DNA of 64,000 bases from Lysobacter arenosi (GTDB lineage Bacteria > Pseudomonadota > Gammaproteobacteria > Xanthomonadales > Xanthomonadaceae). Below the pieces are notes generated by a model that did not search any database, had not been told where the DNA came from, and saw nothing but the letters and a program-made list of their open reading frames with translations. The position numbers were made by a program, and so were the translations under genes. The stretch covers positions 1,736,001-1,800,000 of the forward strand of contig NZ_CP071517.1 in assembly GCF_016613475.2 (NCBI RefSeq), in the 5' to 3' direction. This document shows positions 1 through 8,530 of this stretch, in pieces (within the stretch, counting starts at the first letter, position 1; every line of letters starts with the position of its first letter).

Positions 1-1641
1 GGTGTGCTCGCCATCGCGAAGCACCTGCACGCCGTTGACGAACACGTCGCTGACGCCGGTGGCGTACTGCTGCGGCTTGGCGAAGGTGGCATTGTCGCGG
101 ATCGCGGCCGGATCGAACACCGCGATATCGGCGAAACAGCCGACCGTGAGGCAACCGCGATCCTTGAGCTTCCAGTTGCGCGCGGGCAGGCCGGTCAGGC
201 GGAACACCGCCTGCTCCAGCGGCATCAGCTTTTGCTCGCGCACGTAGTGGCCAAGGAAGCGGGCGAAGTTGCCATAGGCGCGCGGGTGCGTGCTGGACTT
301 GAGGAACACGCCTTCCGGCGCCGAGGACTCGGCGTCCGAGCCCAGGCTCACCCACGGCTGGCGCAGGCCCAGTTCGACGTTGTCCTCGCTCATCAGGAAG
401 TAGGCGGTGTCGACCCGGTAATCGTCCTCGACGATCAGGTCGACAACCGTGTCCTCGGCGCTGGTACCACGACGCTTGGCGACTTCCGCCAGGGTCAGGC
501 CGGTGAGCGGCTTGAGCTTGTCGCTCTTGAATCCGATGAACTGCACGCGTTCGGGCGAGCCGGCCTGCAGACGCAGGTTCTCCCACTTGCCATCGATGCG
601 CTTCATCTCGGCGATGATGCGTGCGCGCGTCGCCGGATCCTTCAGGCGACGGATCATCGCGTCGTGGCCACCGTCCTGCACCCACGGCGGCAGGCTCGCG
701 TCCAGCCCCGTCGCGCCGGCGGTGTAGGCGTACATGTTGGCGGCGATGTCGACGCCCTGCCCGCGCGCGCCGTCGATGCGCGAAATGGCTTCGGCCATCT
801 TCGGCCAGTTGCCCTGCCCGGCCGCCTTGAGGTGGTAGACCTCGACATGCTGGCCGGTGGCGCGGCCGATCGCGATCGTCTCGTCGAGCGCCTCGAGCAT
901 GCCGTTGGCTTCGCTGCGCATGTGCGCGACGTAACCGCCACCGCTTTCGGCGGCCGCCTGCGACAGCGCGATCAGCTCGTCGGTGCGCGCATAGAATCCC
1001 GGCGGGTAGATCAGCGAACCGCCGACACCGAGCGCCCCTTCGCGCATCGCCTGGCGGACCTGGTCCTGCATCCGTGCCAGCTGCTGCGCATCGGGCTGCA
1101 CATCGGCCTCACCCAGTTCGTGGATGCGCACCGTGGCGGCGCCGACGAACGAGGCGACGTTGGGCGTGATACCGCGGTGTTCCAGGTACTCCAGGTACTG
1201 GCCGAGCGTGGTCCACTCGATCGGATAGCGGATGTCGCCCTGCTGCTTGACGGCCTCGGTCTTCATCGCCGGCGTCAGCGGTCCCATCGACCAGCCTTCG
1301 CCGAAGATCTCCAGGGTTACGCCCTGGCGTGTGTCTGCCTGGCCGCGGCCATCGGCGATCAGCGATTCGGTCGCCCAGCTGAGCACGTTGATGAAGCCCG
1401 GCGTCACCGCCTGGCCACGCGCATCCACTTCCTTCGTCGCCTGCGCCGGCGCGCCCGGCGCCAGCAACGCCGCGATGCGGTCGCCGCGCACGGCGACATC
1501 GACACGCCGGGCCGGTGCACCGCTGCCGTCGAAGACCTGGCCGTTGCGGATCACCAGGTCGTAGTGCGGAACTTCCGGCGGAGCCGACCCGGTACAGGCA
1601 GTCAGCGCGATGGCGAGAGCGATTGCGGACGGACGCAGCAC
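1..1641 (-). CDS. D-aminoacylase-like amidohydrolase, 3' end cut by window edge
   Basis: Member of the N-acyl-D-amino-acid deacylase/amidohydrolase-3 family, which hydrolyses N-acyl-D-amino acids. The frame has no stop before base 1; the last visible residues (VNGVQVLRDGEHT) resemble the family's conserved C-terminus, so only some 20 residues are probably missing. It starts at GTG 1641 with GAGGAG at 1649-1654. The N-terminus is hydrophobic with a Cys (ALTACTG), suggesting a lipoprotein. Visible motifs include YVAHMRSE, YHLKAAG and LGSDAE. Oddity: the usual His-x-His/Asp metal pair after the first strand is replaced by PGFINVLSW, so the metal site may be altered. The gene begins 11 bases after the stop of the upstream serine hydrolase, so the two are probably translationally coupled. 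Confidence 0.85.
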   Translation of the reverse strand, partial: MLRPSAIALAIALTACTGSAPPEVPHYDLVIRNGQVFDGSGAPARRVDVAVRGDRIAALLAPGAPAQATKEVDARGQAVTPGFINVLSWATESLIADGRGQADTRQGVTLEIFGEGWSMGPLTPAMKTEAVKQQGDIRYPIEWTTLGQYLEYLEHRGITPNVASFVGAATVRIHELGEADVQPDAQQLARMQDQVRQAMREGALGVGGSLIYPPGFYARTDELIALSQAAAESGGGYVAHMRSEANGMLEALDETIAIGRATGQHVEVYHLKAAGQGNWPKMAEAISRIDGARGQGVDIAANMYAYTAGATGLDASLPPWVQDGGHDAMIRRLKDPATRARIIAEMKRIDGKWENLRLQAGSPERVQFIGFKSDKLKPLTGLTLAEVAKRRGTSAEDTVVDLIVEDDYRVDTAYFLMSEDNVELGLRQPWVSLGSDAESSAPEGVFLKSSTHPRAYGNFARFLGHYVREQKLMPLEQAVFRLTGLPARNWKLKDRGCLTVGCFADIAVFDPAAIRDNATFAKPQQYATGVSDVFVNGVQVLRDGEHT

Positions 1642-1652
1642 GGACAGTCTCC

Positions 1653-3668
1653 TCAGAGTTTCCAGCCAACCATGTTCCAGGACCACATCAGCACGGCGGC
1701 GAAGGCGAAGATCGCGACGGCGCCGGTGTGCCTCAGCTTGCGCCAGAAGCCCCAGGTGCGCGCCCGCCATGCCGGCCACAACTGCACGATGCACACCGCC
1801 GTCAGCAGCATGACCGGCAACGCCCACCACAACGCCAGCCGCAGCGGCAGGCCCGGATAGCTGAACATCAACGCATCGCCGCCCTGGACGATGCCGACGG
1901 CGGCGATGGCCAGCAGCACGGCCAGCACCAGCCAGGCCGCCGCGGTGATGTACAGCCATTGCGCGCTGCGCATCGCCGCCATCGCTTCGCCGTTGCGGCG
2001 CTTCCAGCGTCGCATCCAGGCGCCGGTGATGACGGCCAGCGCGGTCAGCGCCGCCAACACGATAAGTGCGATCAGCAGTTGCGAATCATCGAGCGTGCCG
2101 GCGCGGTCGTAGACATCGTGGCCACCGGGACTGACGAAACCGGTGACCGCACCGTCCTGGCCGACGAGGAAGGCCAGGCGCCCCGGACCCTGCAGGGCAC
2201 GGAACACATGCGGCTTCTCCTCAACCCAGCGCGAGCTTTCACCGCCTGCGGTCAGGGTCAGGTAGCCGTCGTCGGTGACAGCGACGGTGGCGGCACTGGC
2301 CAGCAGCAGTTTCTCGAAGCCGAGGAACGGGCGGCGTTCGCCCAGGTACTTGCCGGCGTAGACGAGGCCACGCGTGGCGAAGTCCTTCGGCGGCGCGGGC
2401 AGTGCGGCATCGCGGGCGCGCGGGAAGTAGCGCTGCAACAGCAATTGCGGCAGTTCCGCGGCCAGTCGCGCGCCGTTGTCGGTATTGGTCGAGACAAACA
2501 CGCCAAAACCCAGTTCCGGCACGGCCACCAGGTTGGAATGGAAATACAGCGTCGCCCCACCGTGCTCCAGGCTCTGCACCTGGCCGTAGCGCTTGCGGAA
2601 GAAACCGTAGGCGAAGCCGGTGGCATCGGGCGCGTTGCGGAACAGCGGTTCGCCTTCCAGGCGCGCGAAGGCCGCGGCCGGAATGATCTGGCGGCCATCG
2701 AGCTGGCCGCGATTGACCAGCATCGTCAGGTAGCGCGCCATGTCGGCGGCATTGCTGGAGACGCTGCCGGCCGGCGCGATCTGCGCGATGTACTCGAACG
2801 GCTCGCTGGTGTAGCCGCCGCCTTCGCGCTTGAAACCCTGTGACCACAGCCCCTGGAAGCGCGCATCGGCACTGCGCGCGTCGCCCTGTCCGAGCGGCTC
2901 GCGGAAGGTCGTCAACGGCATGCCCATCGGCTCGAACAGGTCGCGCTCGGCCAGCGCCTCGAACGGCACGTCGTTGACCCGCGCCAGCACGGCGCCGAGC
3001 AGCGCCAGCGAATAGTTCGAGTAGACCGCATGCGTGCCCGGCGCACGTACGCGCGCCGGCCGGTGATTGAGCAGGTAGTCATGCAGGCTCAGCGAACTTT
3101 CCGGCGCGCTGGCGAACAGGTGACCGAGTGCGGTGTCTTCGTAGCCGGCGCTGTGGGTGAGCAGGTGGCGCACCAGCACCGGCGGATAGCCGTCATCGGG
3201 CAGGCGCAGGTCGGCCGGCAGGTAATCGTTGACCGGCGCATCCAGCGACAGCTTGCCGGCGTCGATGAGCTTGAGCGCCTCCAGATAGGTGAAGGTCTTG
3301 GACACCGAACCGACGCGGAACAGCGTGCGCGCCGGATCGACATCGCGATGCGGCGACTGCGCGGCCATGCCGTAGCCGCGCAGCAGCAGCGGCCCCTGCT
3401 GATCGACCACCGCCACGGTGACGCCGGCGATGCCGAGGCGGCGCATGTAGCCTTCGATCACGCCGTCGACATAGGCCGACAGGTCGGCGGCATCGACCGC
3501 ACGCGGCGGTGGCGGCGCGAGTGCATCGACGGCCGTGTCTGGGGTATCGGCGGGAGCCGCGGGCAAGGCGACCTGGGGTGGAGCGGCGGCGGCATTCGCC
3601 ACAGCGACCGTGCCAATCGCCAGTGCCAGCGCGACGATCCGCGCCCAGTGCAAGCCAGTTGCCGCCAT
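1653..3668 (-). CDS. Serine hydrolase of the beta-lactamase/S12 family with C-terminal membrane segments
   Basis: 671 residues. An N-terminal signal-like segment (about 10-29) precedes a class C beta-lactamase-like/D-alanyl-D-alanine carboxypeptidase fold. The catalytic motifs are SxxK (S121-V-S-K124) and Y216-S-N218; HGGATLYFHS later in the chain probably takes the place of the KTG box. After about residue 500 come several hydrophobic stretches (LLIALIVLAALTALAV, WLYITAAAWLVLAVLLAIA and others) that would anchor the catalytic domain to the inner membrane. Its stop overlaps the ribosome binding site of the D-aminoacylase-like gene, so the pair probably acts on D-amino-acid peptides or amides in the periplasm. 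The substrate is inference. Confidence 0.9.
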   Translation of the reverse strand: MAATGLHWARIVALALAIGTVAVANAAAAPPQVALPAAPADTPDTAVDALAPPPPRAVDAADLSAYVDGVIEGYMRRLGIAGVTVAVVDQQGPLLLRGYGMAAQSPHRDVDPARTLFRVGSVSKTFTYLEALKLIDAGKLSLDAPVNDYLPADLRLPDDGYPPVLVRHLLTHSAGYEDTALGHLFASAPESSLSLHDYLLNHRPARVRAPGTHAVYSNYSLALLGAVLARVNDVPFEALAERDLFEPMGMPLTTFREPLGQGDARSADARFQGLWSQGFKREGGGYTSEPFEYIAQIAPAGSVSSNAADMARYLTMLVNRGQLDGRQIIPAAAFARLEGEPLFRNAPDATGFAYGFFRKRYGQVQSLEHGGATLYFHSNLVAVPELGFGVFVSTNTDNGARLAAELPQLLLQRYFPRARDAALPAPPKDFATRGLVYAGKYLGERRPFLGFEKLLLASAATVAVTDDGYLTLTAGGESSRWVEEKPHVFRALQGPGRLAFLVGQDGAVTGFVSPGGHDVYDRAGTLDDSQLLIALIVLAALTALAVITGAWMRRWKRRNGEAMAAMRSAQWLYITAAAWLVLAVLLAIAAVGIVQGGDALMFSYPGLPLRLALWWALPVMLLTAVCIVQLWPAWRARTWGFWRKLRHTGAVAIFAFAAVLMWSWNMVGWKL

Positions 3669-3735
3669 CGACGCACCCCTCCCCAGGAGAAGCGCCGATT
3701 AAAGCATGGGCGTGGGGAGCAAGGGCAAAGTCGGA

Positions 3736-3763
3736 ATGGATCCCGGCGTTCGCCGGGATGACG
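3736..3763. repeat. REP-like palindrome (GTCATCCCGGCG family)
   Basis: One copy of a short dispersed palindrome, in the orientation ATGGATCCCGGCGTTCGCC...GGGATGACG. It lies between the serine hydrolase promoter region and the slyD terminator. The same unit recurs near 13.3, 15.8, 19.0 and 45.3 kb. Confidence 0.85.
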
Positions 3764-3800
3764 TGACAGGGCTGATGAGATGCGGGCCTGCCGGCGGCGC

Positions 3801-3832
3801 AAACGAAAACGGCCCGCTTTCGCGGGCCGTCA
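3801..3832 (-). terminator. Rho-independent terminator of slyD
   Basis: Read on the minus strand, GGCCCGC-GAAA-GCGGGCC is a perfect GC-rich stem followed by a T-rich stretch (GTTTTCGTTT). It lies about 25 bases past the slyD stop and is the clearest intrinsic terminator in the window. Confidence 0.9.
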
Positions 3833-3855
3833 GTTCGCTGAAAGGAGGTCAGCGA

Positions 3856-4335
3856 TCAGTGCTGATGACCACCTTCACCGTGGACATGGCCGTGCTCGAC
3901 TTCTTCGGCCGAAGCTTCACGCACTTCCACGATCTCAATGGCGAAGTGCAGATCCTTGCCGGCCATCGGATGGTTGAGATCGACGTCGACCACGCTCATG
4001 CCGACCTTCTGGATCGTGACGGCGCGCGGACCAAAGTTGGTCGGCAGCACGGCCTGCATGCCCGGCTCCAGGCGCGCACCCTGGAAATGCTTCTTCGGCA
4101 CGCGCTGGGTCAGGCCCTCGCGACGCTCGCCGTAGGCATCGACCGCAGCGACGTCGACTTCGAACTTGTCGCCGGCGACATGGCCTTCCATCGCCTTCTC
4201 CAGGCCCGGGATGATGTTGCCGTGGCCGATCAGGATCGCCAGCGGCTCGCGGCCTTCCGAACTTTCAAGCGTCTCCTGGCCCTGCTCGGAGACGGAGTAA
4301 TGGAAAAGGACGACGCGATCTTTCTCGATGTTCAT
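3856..4335 (-). CDS. slyD: FKBP-type peptidyl-prolyl isomerase SlyD
   Basis: 159 residues. The FKBP domain has the inserted-flap organisation of SlyD: an N-terminal VVLFHYSVSEQGQ strand, then LIGHGNIIPGLEKAMEGHVAGD, and the insert rich in Gly and charged residues. The protein catalyses prolyl isomerisation and acts as a cytoplasmic chaperone. The C-terminus ends in a histidine-rich tail (EHGHVHGEGGHQH), as in metal-binding SlyD. I chose ATG 4335 because MNIEKDR begins the conserved domain; the frame is open further upstream but has no family similarity there. It is divergent from an NlpC/P60 gene and followed by a strong terminator. Confidence 0.95.
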   Translation of the reverse strand: MNIEKDRVVLFHYSVSEQGQETLESSEGREPLAILIGHGNIIPGLEKAMEGHVAGDKFEVDVAAVDAYGERREGLTQRVPKKHFQGARLEPGMQAVLPTNFGPRAVTIQKVGMSVVDVDLNHPMAGKDLHFAIEIVEVREASAEEVEHGHVHGEGGHQH

Positions 4336-4430
4336 TGCAGGGGGCTCGAAATGGAATGCTGCCGCCGATACGGCAGCTGGGGGCGGCGACGGCTTGACCG
4401 TCGGCAACATGAACGGCCAAGCTAACGGCC

Positions 4431-4985
4431 GTGACGAAAGCGCCGCATTATCCCGGCAAGACCGCCCCCGCGCCACTGCGCGGAGCGCGCACCATTTCCC
4501 TCGCGGTGCTCTGCCTGGCCCTCGCCGCCTGCGGTGGCAGCCAGCAGACCGTACGCCAGTCGCGGCCACCGGCCCGGGCGTGGCCTGCGGTCCAGCCCGC
4601 CGATCCGGCCGCCGCCAATGCGGTGCTGATGCGGGCGATCAGCCTGGTCGGCACGCCCTACCGGTACGGCGGCAACACGCCGGAAAGCGGCTTCGACTGC
4701 AGCGGGCTGGTCAACTATGTCTACCGCGACATGCTCGACCTGCGCCTGCCGCGGACTTCGCGCGACCTGGCCAGCTTCCAAGGCCCGAAGATCGTCCCCG
4801 ACCGCCTCGCCGCCGGCGACCTGGTGTTCTTTGGCCAAGGCGGCAACGTCAGTCACGTCGGCATATATGTAGGCGAAGGCCGCTTTGTGCATGCGCCCAG
4901 CACCGGCGGAACCGTCCGCCTGGACACACTGGACGGCAGCTACTGGCGGGACCACTACAGCGGAGCCAAGCGTGTGCTGAACTAG
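4431..4985 (+). CDS. NlpC/P60 family lipoprotein hydrolase
   Basis: 184 residues, GTG start. The N-terminus carries a lipoprotein signal ending ALAACGGS. The NlpC/P60 papain-like domain follows: catalytic Cys in GFDCSGLVNYVYRD, catalytic His in VSHVGIYVGEGRFVHAP, and the usual GTPYRYGG lead-in. Such enzymes cleave peptide cross-links in peptidoglycan, typically D-gamma-glutamyl-diaminopimelate bonds, from the periplasm. A second NlpC/P60 gene follows in the same direction, with a catalytic domain closely similar in sequence, suggesting a tandem duplication. Confidence 0.93.
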   Translation: MTKAPHYPGKTAPAPLRGARTISLAVLCLALAACGGSQQTVRQSRPPARAWPAVQPADPAAANAVLMRAISLVGTPYRYGGNTPESGFDCSGLVNYVYRDMLDLRLPRTSRDLASFQGPKIVPDRLAAGDLVFFGQGGNVSHVGIYVGEGRFVHAPSTGGTVRLDTLDGSYWRDHYSGAKRVLN

Positions 4986-5140
4986 GTGGTTCAGTAATTT
5001 TAATGAACGGGGACTTGGACTTAGCAGTGGCACGAATTGTGACCATCCACAGTCCGCTTAATGACTTTTTAACGAAAAATGAACCCAATCCAAGGGTTTG
5101 GCAGGCATGATCCCCCGGTCGACGACTTCGTGATGACCGC

Positions 5141-5825
5141 GTGACGCTCAACCCGCCCCGCTCCGGCCAAGCCGCCGTAACCTTCCGCCGCCCCTTCCGG
5201 GCGGGCGTCCAATTCTTCCTCGCTGCCATGCTGGCCGTGCTGGCTGTGCCGGCGTTCGCCCAGCAGGTGCCGTCCTCGTCGCTGGCCGCTGACTCGGCCG
5301 ACGCACCGGCCCCGACCACCAGCAACATGCTGCCCGAAGCGATGGGCCTGTCCGATCGCGCCCTGCTGCTGGCCACCGACCTCAACCGCCTGTTCGCCCC
5401 CGGGTGCCATCGACGCTGCCGCGTCCGTGCCGCCGGCGCAGCAAGGCAAGATCGCCACCGTTCTGCAGCGCGCGATGGCCCTGCTTGGCACCCCGTACCG
5501 CTGGGGCGGCACCGATCCGAACAAGGGCTTCGATTGCAGCGGCCTGGTCGGCTACGTGTTCCGCAACGCCCTGGGCATCGACCTGCCGCGCGTCTCGCGC
5601 GAAATGGCCAAGAGCGGCGAGCTGGTCACCGACCGCGCCAAGCTCAACGCCGGCGACCTGGTGTTCTTCGGCCGTCGCGGCCGCGTCGACCATGTCGGCA
5701 TCTACGTCGGCGAAGGCCGCTTCGTGCACGCTCCGAGCCGCGGCAAGGACGTCCAGGTGTCGAGCATGGACACCGGCTACTGGAGCGCGAAGTTCATGCA
5801 GGCACGCCGCCTCGACGGCATCTGA
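5141..5825 (+). pseudogene. Second NlpC/P60 hydrolase, split by a one-base frameshift
   Basis: The first part (from GTG 5141) encodes a signal peptide (FFLAAMLAVLAVPAFAQQ) and linker. The NlpC/P60 domain continues in another frame up to 5825, with Cys in GFDCSGLVGYVF and His in VDHVGIYVGEGRFVHAP. The break falls in a run of five C at 5397-5401. Removing one C gives the smooth reading LFAPGAIDAAASVPPAQQ and one continuous protein of 227 residues. Both halves look otherwise intact, so this is either a very recent mutation or a homopolymer sequencing error. An internal GTG at 5427 could express the catalytic domain without its signal peptide. The start is uncertain because no clear ribosome binding site precedes 5141. 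Confidence 0.85.
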
Positions 5826-5849
5826 GCGACGCGACAGCGCGCTTGCCGA

Positions 5850-5877
5850 AAGGCCGCCCCCAGGGCGGCCTTTTTCG
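5850..5877 (+). terminator. Rho-independent terminator
   Basis: AGGCCGCCC-CCA-GGGCGGCCT followed by TTTTTCG, 25 bases after the NlpC/P60 stop. The T tract ends at the stop codon of the convergent thioesterase gene. Confidence 0.9.
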
Positions 5878-5879
5878 TC

Positions 5880-6380
5880 TCAGACTTCCTGCGCCACCTG
5901 GCTCAGCTCGTTCATCGTCGCCTCGATGCCCTTGCTCAGGTCCATCACCTTGAGCGCGTACTCGCCCAGGTGCCGGTCGACGTCGGTGAGCGGCGTCCAC
6001 GGCGGCACCGGCGTGGGCTTGCCGTCGACACCGTCCAGCGCGACGAAGACGATCACGCAGTGCGTGCACAACCGGTCGCACTCCGGGCCATCCATCGGAT
6101 CGCGCGCCTTCACGTCGACCGCGAAATGCATGCTGGTCGTGCCGGTGTGCACCAGCTTGGTGTGCACCGTGACCATGTCGGAAATGCGGATCGGCGCGAC
6201 GAAGCGGATACCGCCCACGGCCACCGTCACGCTGTAGGTCCCGGCCCAGCCGACCGCCGCCGCATACCCGGCCTGGTCGATCCACTTCATCACCACGCCA
6301 CCGTGGACCTTGCCGCCGTAATTGACGTCGGACGGCTCGGCGAGGAAACGCAGGTTCAGTTCACGCTGTCTACCGCTCAT
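5880..6380 (-). CDS. Acyl-CoA thioesterase (hotdog fold, YciA-like)
   Basis: 166 residues, the usual length for a single-hotdog acyl-CoA hydrolase. The family motif is present in DVNYGGKVHGGVVMKWIDQAGY, followed by the strand VGGIRFVAPIRISDMVTV and TGTTSMHFAVDVKA, all typical of YciA/BACH-type enzymes that hydrolyse acyl-CoA to free acid and CoA in the cytoplasm. It is convergent with the NlpC/P60 gene. The next gene on this strand, the FMN reductase, ends 36 bases upstream, so they may be co-transcribed. Confidence 0.9.
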   Translation of the reverse strand: MSGRQRELNLRFLAEPSDVNYGGKVHGGVVMKWIDQAGYAAAVGWAGTYSVTVAVGGIRFVAPIRISDMVTVHTKLVHTGTTSMHFAVDVKARDPMDGPECDRLCTHCVIVFVALDGVDGKPTPVPPWTPLTDVDRHLGEYALKVMDLSKGIEATMNELSQVAQEV

Positions 6381-6416
6381 GGCTGGGCTCCGCTGTGGGA
6401 TGCGTGGCTTTGAAGA

Positions 6417-7001
6417 TCAGGCGAGGGTCGCCCGCACGTGGCGCACTACGGCATTGGCCACGCCGTGCACACCGTTCCTGAGTCGATCGTCGTTGAGGAT
6501 GCCGTAATCGGGCAGCTTGTCGGCGGCCTGACCAACGGCGACCTGCTGCGGCACCACCAGCAGGCCAAGTTTTGCAAGCGCATCACGCAACACCAGCAGA
6601 GAACGCAGTCCGCCGAGCGGACCGGGCGACGCCGACACGATGCCGGCGACCTTGTCCTGGAACAACGCGACACCGGACCCGCCGGCGTCGGTCGGCCGCG
6701 AGATCCAGTCGAGCGTGTTCTTCACCAGCGCCGGCATCGAACCGTTGTACTCCGGCGTGCTGATCAGCAGCCCGTCGTGGCTGGCCATCAGCGCCTGCAA
6801 CTGACGCACCGCATCGGGCATGCCCGCCGCCTCGATGTCGCCGTCGTAGACCGGCAGCGAATAGTCGCGCAGCTCGATCAGCGTCACCTCCGCCCCGGCA
6901 GTGCGCGCGCCCTCGACCAGGACATGGATCAGGCGCCGGTTGTAGGAGCCCTGGCGCAGGCTTCCGGCAAAGGCGAGCAAACGGGGAACAGCAGCAGGCA
7001 T
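6417..7001 (-). CDS. NADPH-dependent FMN reductase family protein
   Basis: 194 residues with a flavodoxin-like fold. FAGSLRQGSYNRRLI is the phosphate-binding loop and STPEYNGSMPALVKNTLDWISRP is the classic signature of the NADPH:FMN/azo/chromate reductase family (YieF/ChrR-like). Such proteins reduce FMN, quinones or azo compounds in the cytoplasm. I chose ATG 7001, which is preceded by GGAGCCAGGA; the frame stays open upstream without recognisable homology. Confidence 0.92.
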   Translation of the reverse strand: MPAAVPRLLAFAGSLRQGSYNRRLIHVLVEGARTAGAEVTLIELRDYSLPVYDGDIEAAGMPDAVRQLQALMASHDGLLISTPEYNGSMPALVKNTLDWISRPTDAGGSGVALFQDKVAGIVSASPGPLGGLRSLLVLRDALAKLGLLVVPQQVAVGQAADKLPDYGILNDDRLRNGVHGVANAVVRHVRATLA

Positions 7002-7127
7002 TCCTGGCTCCGTGGTGCGTGGATCGGCGGAGGGACGATTATGCGCGGCACGCGTGAGCTTGCGGCATGGCCGCGCCCGGGCGATCCTCGCGCCCAGGGA
7101 ATCGAGCAGGCAATCGAGGACGACATC

Positions 7128-7550
7128 ATGGGGCGGACGATCCTGGGCATGCTGGTCGGCGTGGCAGTCGCAGTAGCGATGATCATGCTGGTGGAAATGC
7201 TTGGCCACTCGGCCTGGCCGCCACCGCCGGGGCTGGACATCACCGATCCGGCCAACGAGGCCGCCTTCGCCGCCTTCGTCGCGCAGATGCCGCTCGGCGC
7301 CAAGCTCATGGTGCTGCTGGCCTGGCTGCTGGGCACGTTCACCGGCGCCCTGGTCGGGGCGAAGATCGCCCGCCACCAGACCGCCGCCGCGCTGCTGGTC
7401 GCGCTGGTGGTGATGTCCGGCGTACTCGGCATGATCCTCAAGATCCCGCACCCGGGCTGGCTGTCGGTGTGCGGCCTGGTGCTGCCGATCCCGGTGGCCT
7501 TGCTGGCGGTGCGATTGGTGTACCGGCGCAACACGCTGCCGAAGGTGTAG
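7128..7550 (+). CDS. Small four-helix membrane protein of unknown function
   Basis: 140 residues. ATG 7128 is chosen because GAGG lies about 8 bases upstream and the protein then begins with a membrane helix (ILGMLVGVAVAVAMIMLVEM). Three more hydrophobic segments follow (LMVLLAWLLGTFTGALVGA, ALLVALVVMSGVLGMIL, LSVCGLVLPIPVALLAV). The pattern resembles small conserved membrane proteins common in this family, but I do not recognise a function. It is divergent from the FMN reductase and 89 bases upstream of the metallo-beta-lactamase. Confidence 0.75.
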   Translation: MGRTILGMLVGVAVAVAMIMLVEMLGHSAWPPPPGLDITDPANEAAFAAFVAQMPLGAKLMVLLAWLLGTFTGALVGAKIARHQTAAALLVALVVMSGVLGMILKIPHPGWLSVCGLVLPIPVALLAVRLVYRRNTLPKV

Positions 7551-7639
7551 GCGACAACCAGACACAACGGGTGAACACCGGCACATATCGGCCGCATCAA
7601 AATCGCCGAAACTGTGCGCCCCCTCGTGAGCCGTTGCCG

Positions 7640-8530
7640 ATGCCCATGCCGCGCGTTTCCGCTGTCGCCTCCCTGCTGCTGATCGCAATCGCCTCGCCTG
7701 CGGCCGCAGCGCCGCCGCGGAAAGCGGAACCGGCCTTGCCGCAATTGAAGGCCTATGAAACCAAGGAGGAATGGCGGCAACCGGTGCCACCGTTCCGCAT
7801 CGGCGACCACACCTGGTACGTCGGCACGGCCGGCCTGAGCGCGTTGCTGGTAAAGACCGACGCCGGCGCCGTGCTGATCGACGGCGGCATGCCGCAGGCC
7901 GCGGACATGATCCTGGCGCGCATGCGCGAACTCGGCGTGGCGCCATCGGACCTCAAGTACATCCTGCACAGCCACGCCCACGCCGACCACTCCGGTCCAC
8001 TTGCCGCGATCCAGCGCGCGACCGGCGCCCGCGTGGTCAGCAATGCCGAATCGGACGCCCTGCTCGCCCGCGGCGGCAGCGCGGACCTGCATTTCGGTGA
8101 CGAGATCCAGTTTCCGCCGCTGCGCGCCGACCGCCTGGTCCTCGACGACGAGGTGCTGGAACTGGGCGGCATGCGCTTCACCGTGCACTTCACGCCGGGT
8201 CATACCCCGGGCAGCATGAGCTGGACCTGGGACGACACGCGCAACCGCAAGCCGTTGCGCATCGCCTACGTCGACAGCCTGTCGGCACCGGGCTATCACC
8301 TGGCCAGCAATCCGCGCTACCCGCACATCGTCGACGACTACCGTCGCAGCGTGGATGCCGTGCGCGCGTTGCCCTGCGACGTGCTGATCACGCCACACCC
8401 CGACGCCAGCGGCTGGACACCTGCCAACACCAGCGCGCCGCATCCGCAGCCGATGACCTGCGCGGACTACGCAACGCGTGCCGCGGCCCGGCTCGATGAG
8501 CAGCTCAAGGCCGAAGAGGCGAAACACTGA
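7640..8530 (+). CDS. Subclass B3 metallo-beta-lactamase, L1-like
   Basis: 296 residues with a signal peptide (VASLLLIAIASPAAAAP). All zinc ligands of the B3 class are visible: H112-x-H114-x-D116-H117 in HAHADH, H188 in GHTPGS, and H253 in TPHPDAS. Stretches such as LLARGGSADLHFGD, YVDSLSAPGYHL and NPRYPHIVDDYRRS match the Stenotrophomonas L1 enzyme from memory. Serine stands in DSLSAPGY where other classes carry a cysteine ligand, as in B3 enzymes. The expected activity is hydrolysis of penicillins, cephalosporins and carbapenems in the periplasm. It overlaps the following Nudix gene by one base (TGATG). A second ATG at 7646 is possible. Confidence 0.95.
   Translation: MPMPRVSAVASLLLIAIASPAAAAPPRKAEPALPQLKAYETKEEWRQPVPPFRIGDHTWYVGTAGLSALLVKTDAGAVLIDGGMPQAADMILARMRELGVAPSDLKYILHSHAHADHSGPLAAIQRATGARVVSNAESDALLARGGSADLHFGDEIQFPPLRADRLVLDDEVLELGGMRFTVHFTPGHTPGSMSWTWDDTRNRKPLRIAYVDSLSAPGYHLASNPRYPHIVDDYRRSVDAVRALPCDVLITPHPDASGWTPANTSAPHPQPMTCADYATRAAARLDEQLKAEEAKH

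Noticed and set aside
4..1860. 618-codon open frame on the plus strand
   Set aside because: It is antisense to the D-aminoacylase-like gene, which has a signal, a ribosome binding site and family motifs. The plus-strand translation is Arg/Ala/Gly-rich shadow sequence.
5427..5825. Independent short NlpC/P60 gene
   Set aside because: The signal peptide and linker sit directly upstream in another frame, and one base restores continuity, so it is better described as a frameshifted gene.
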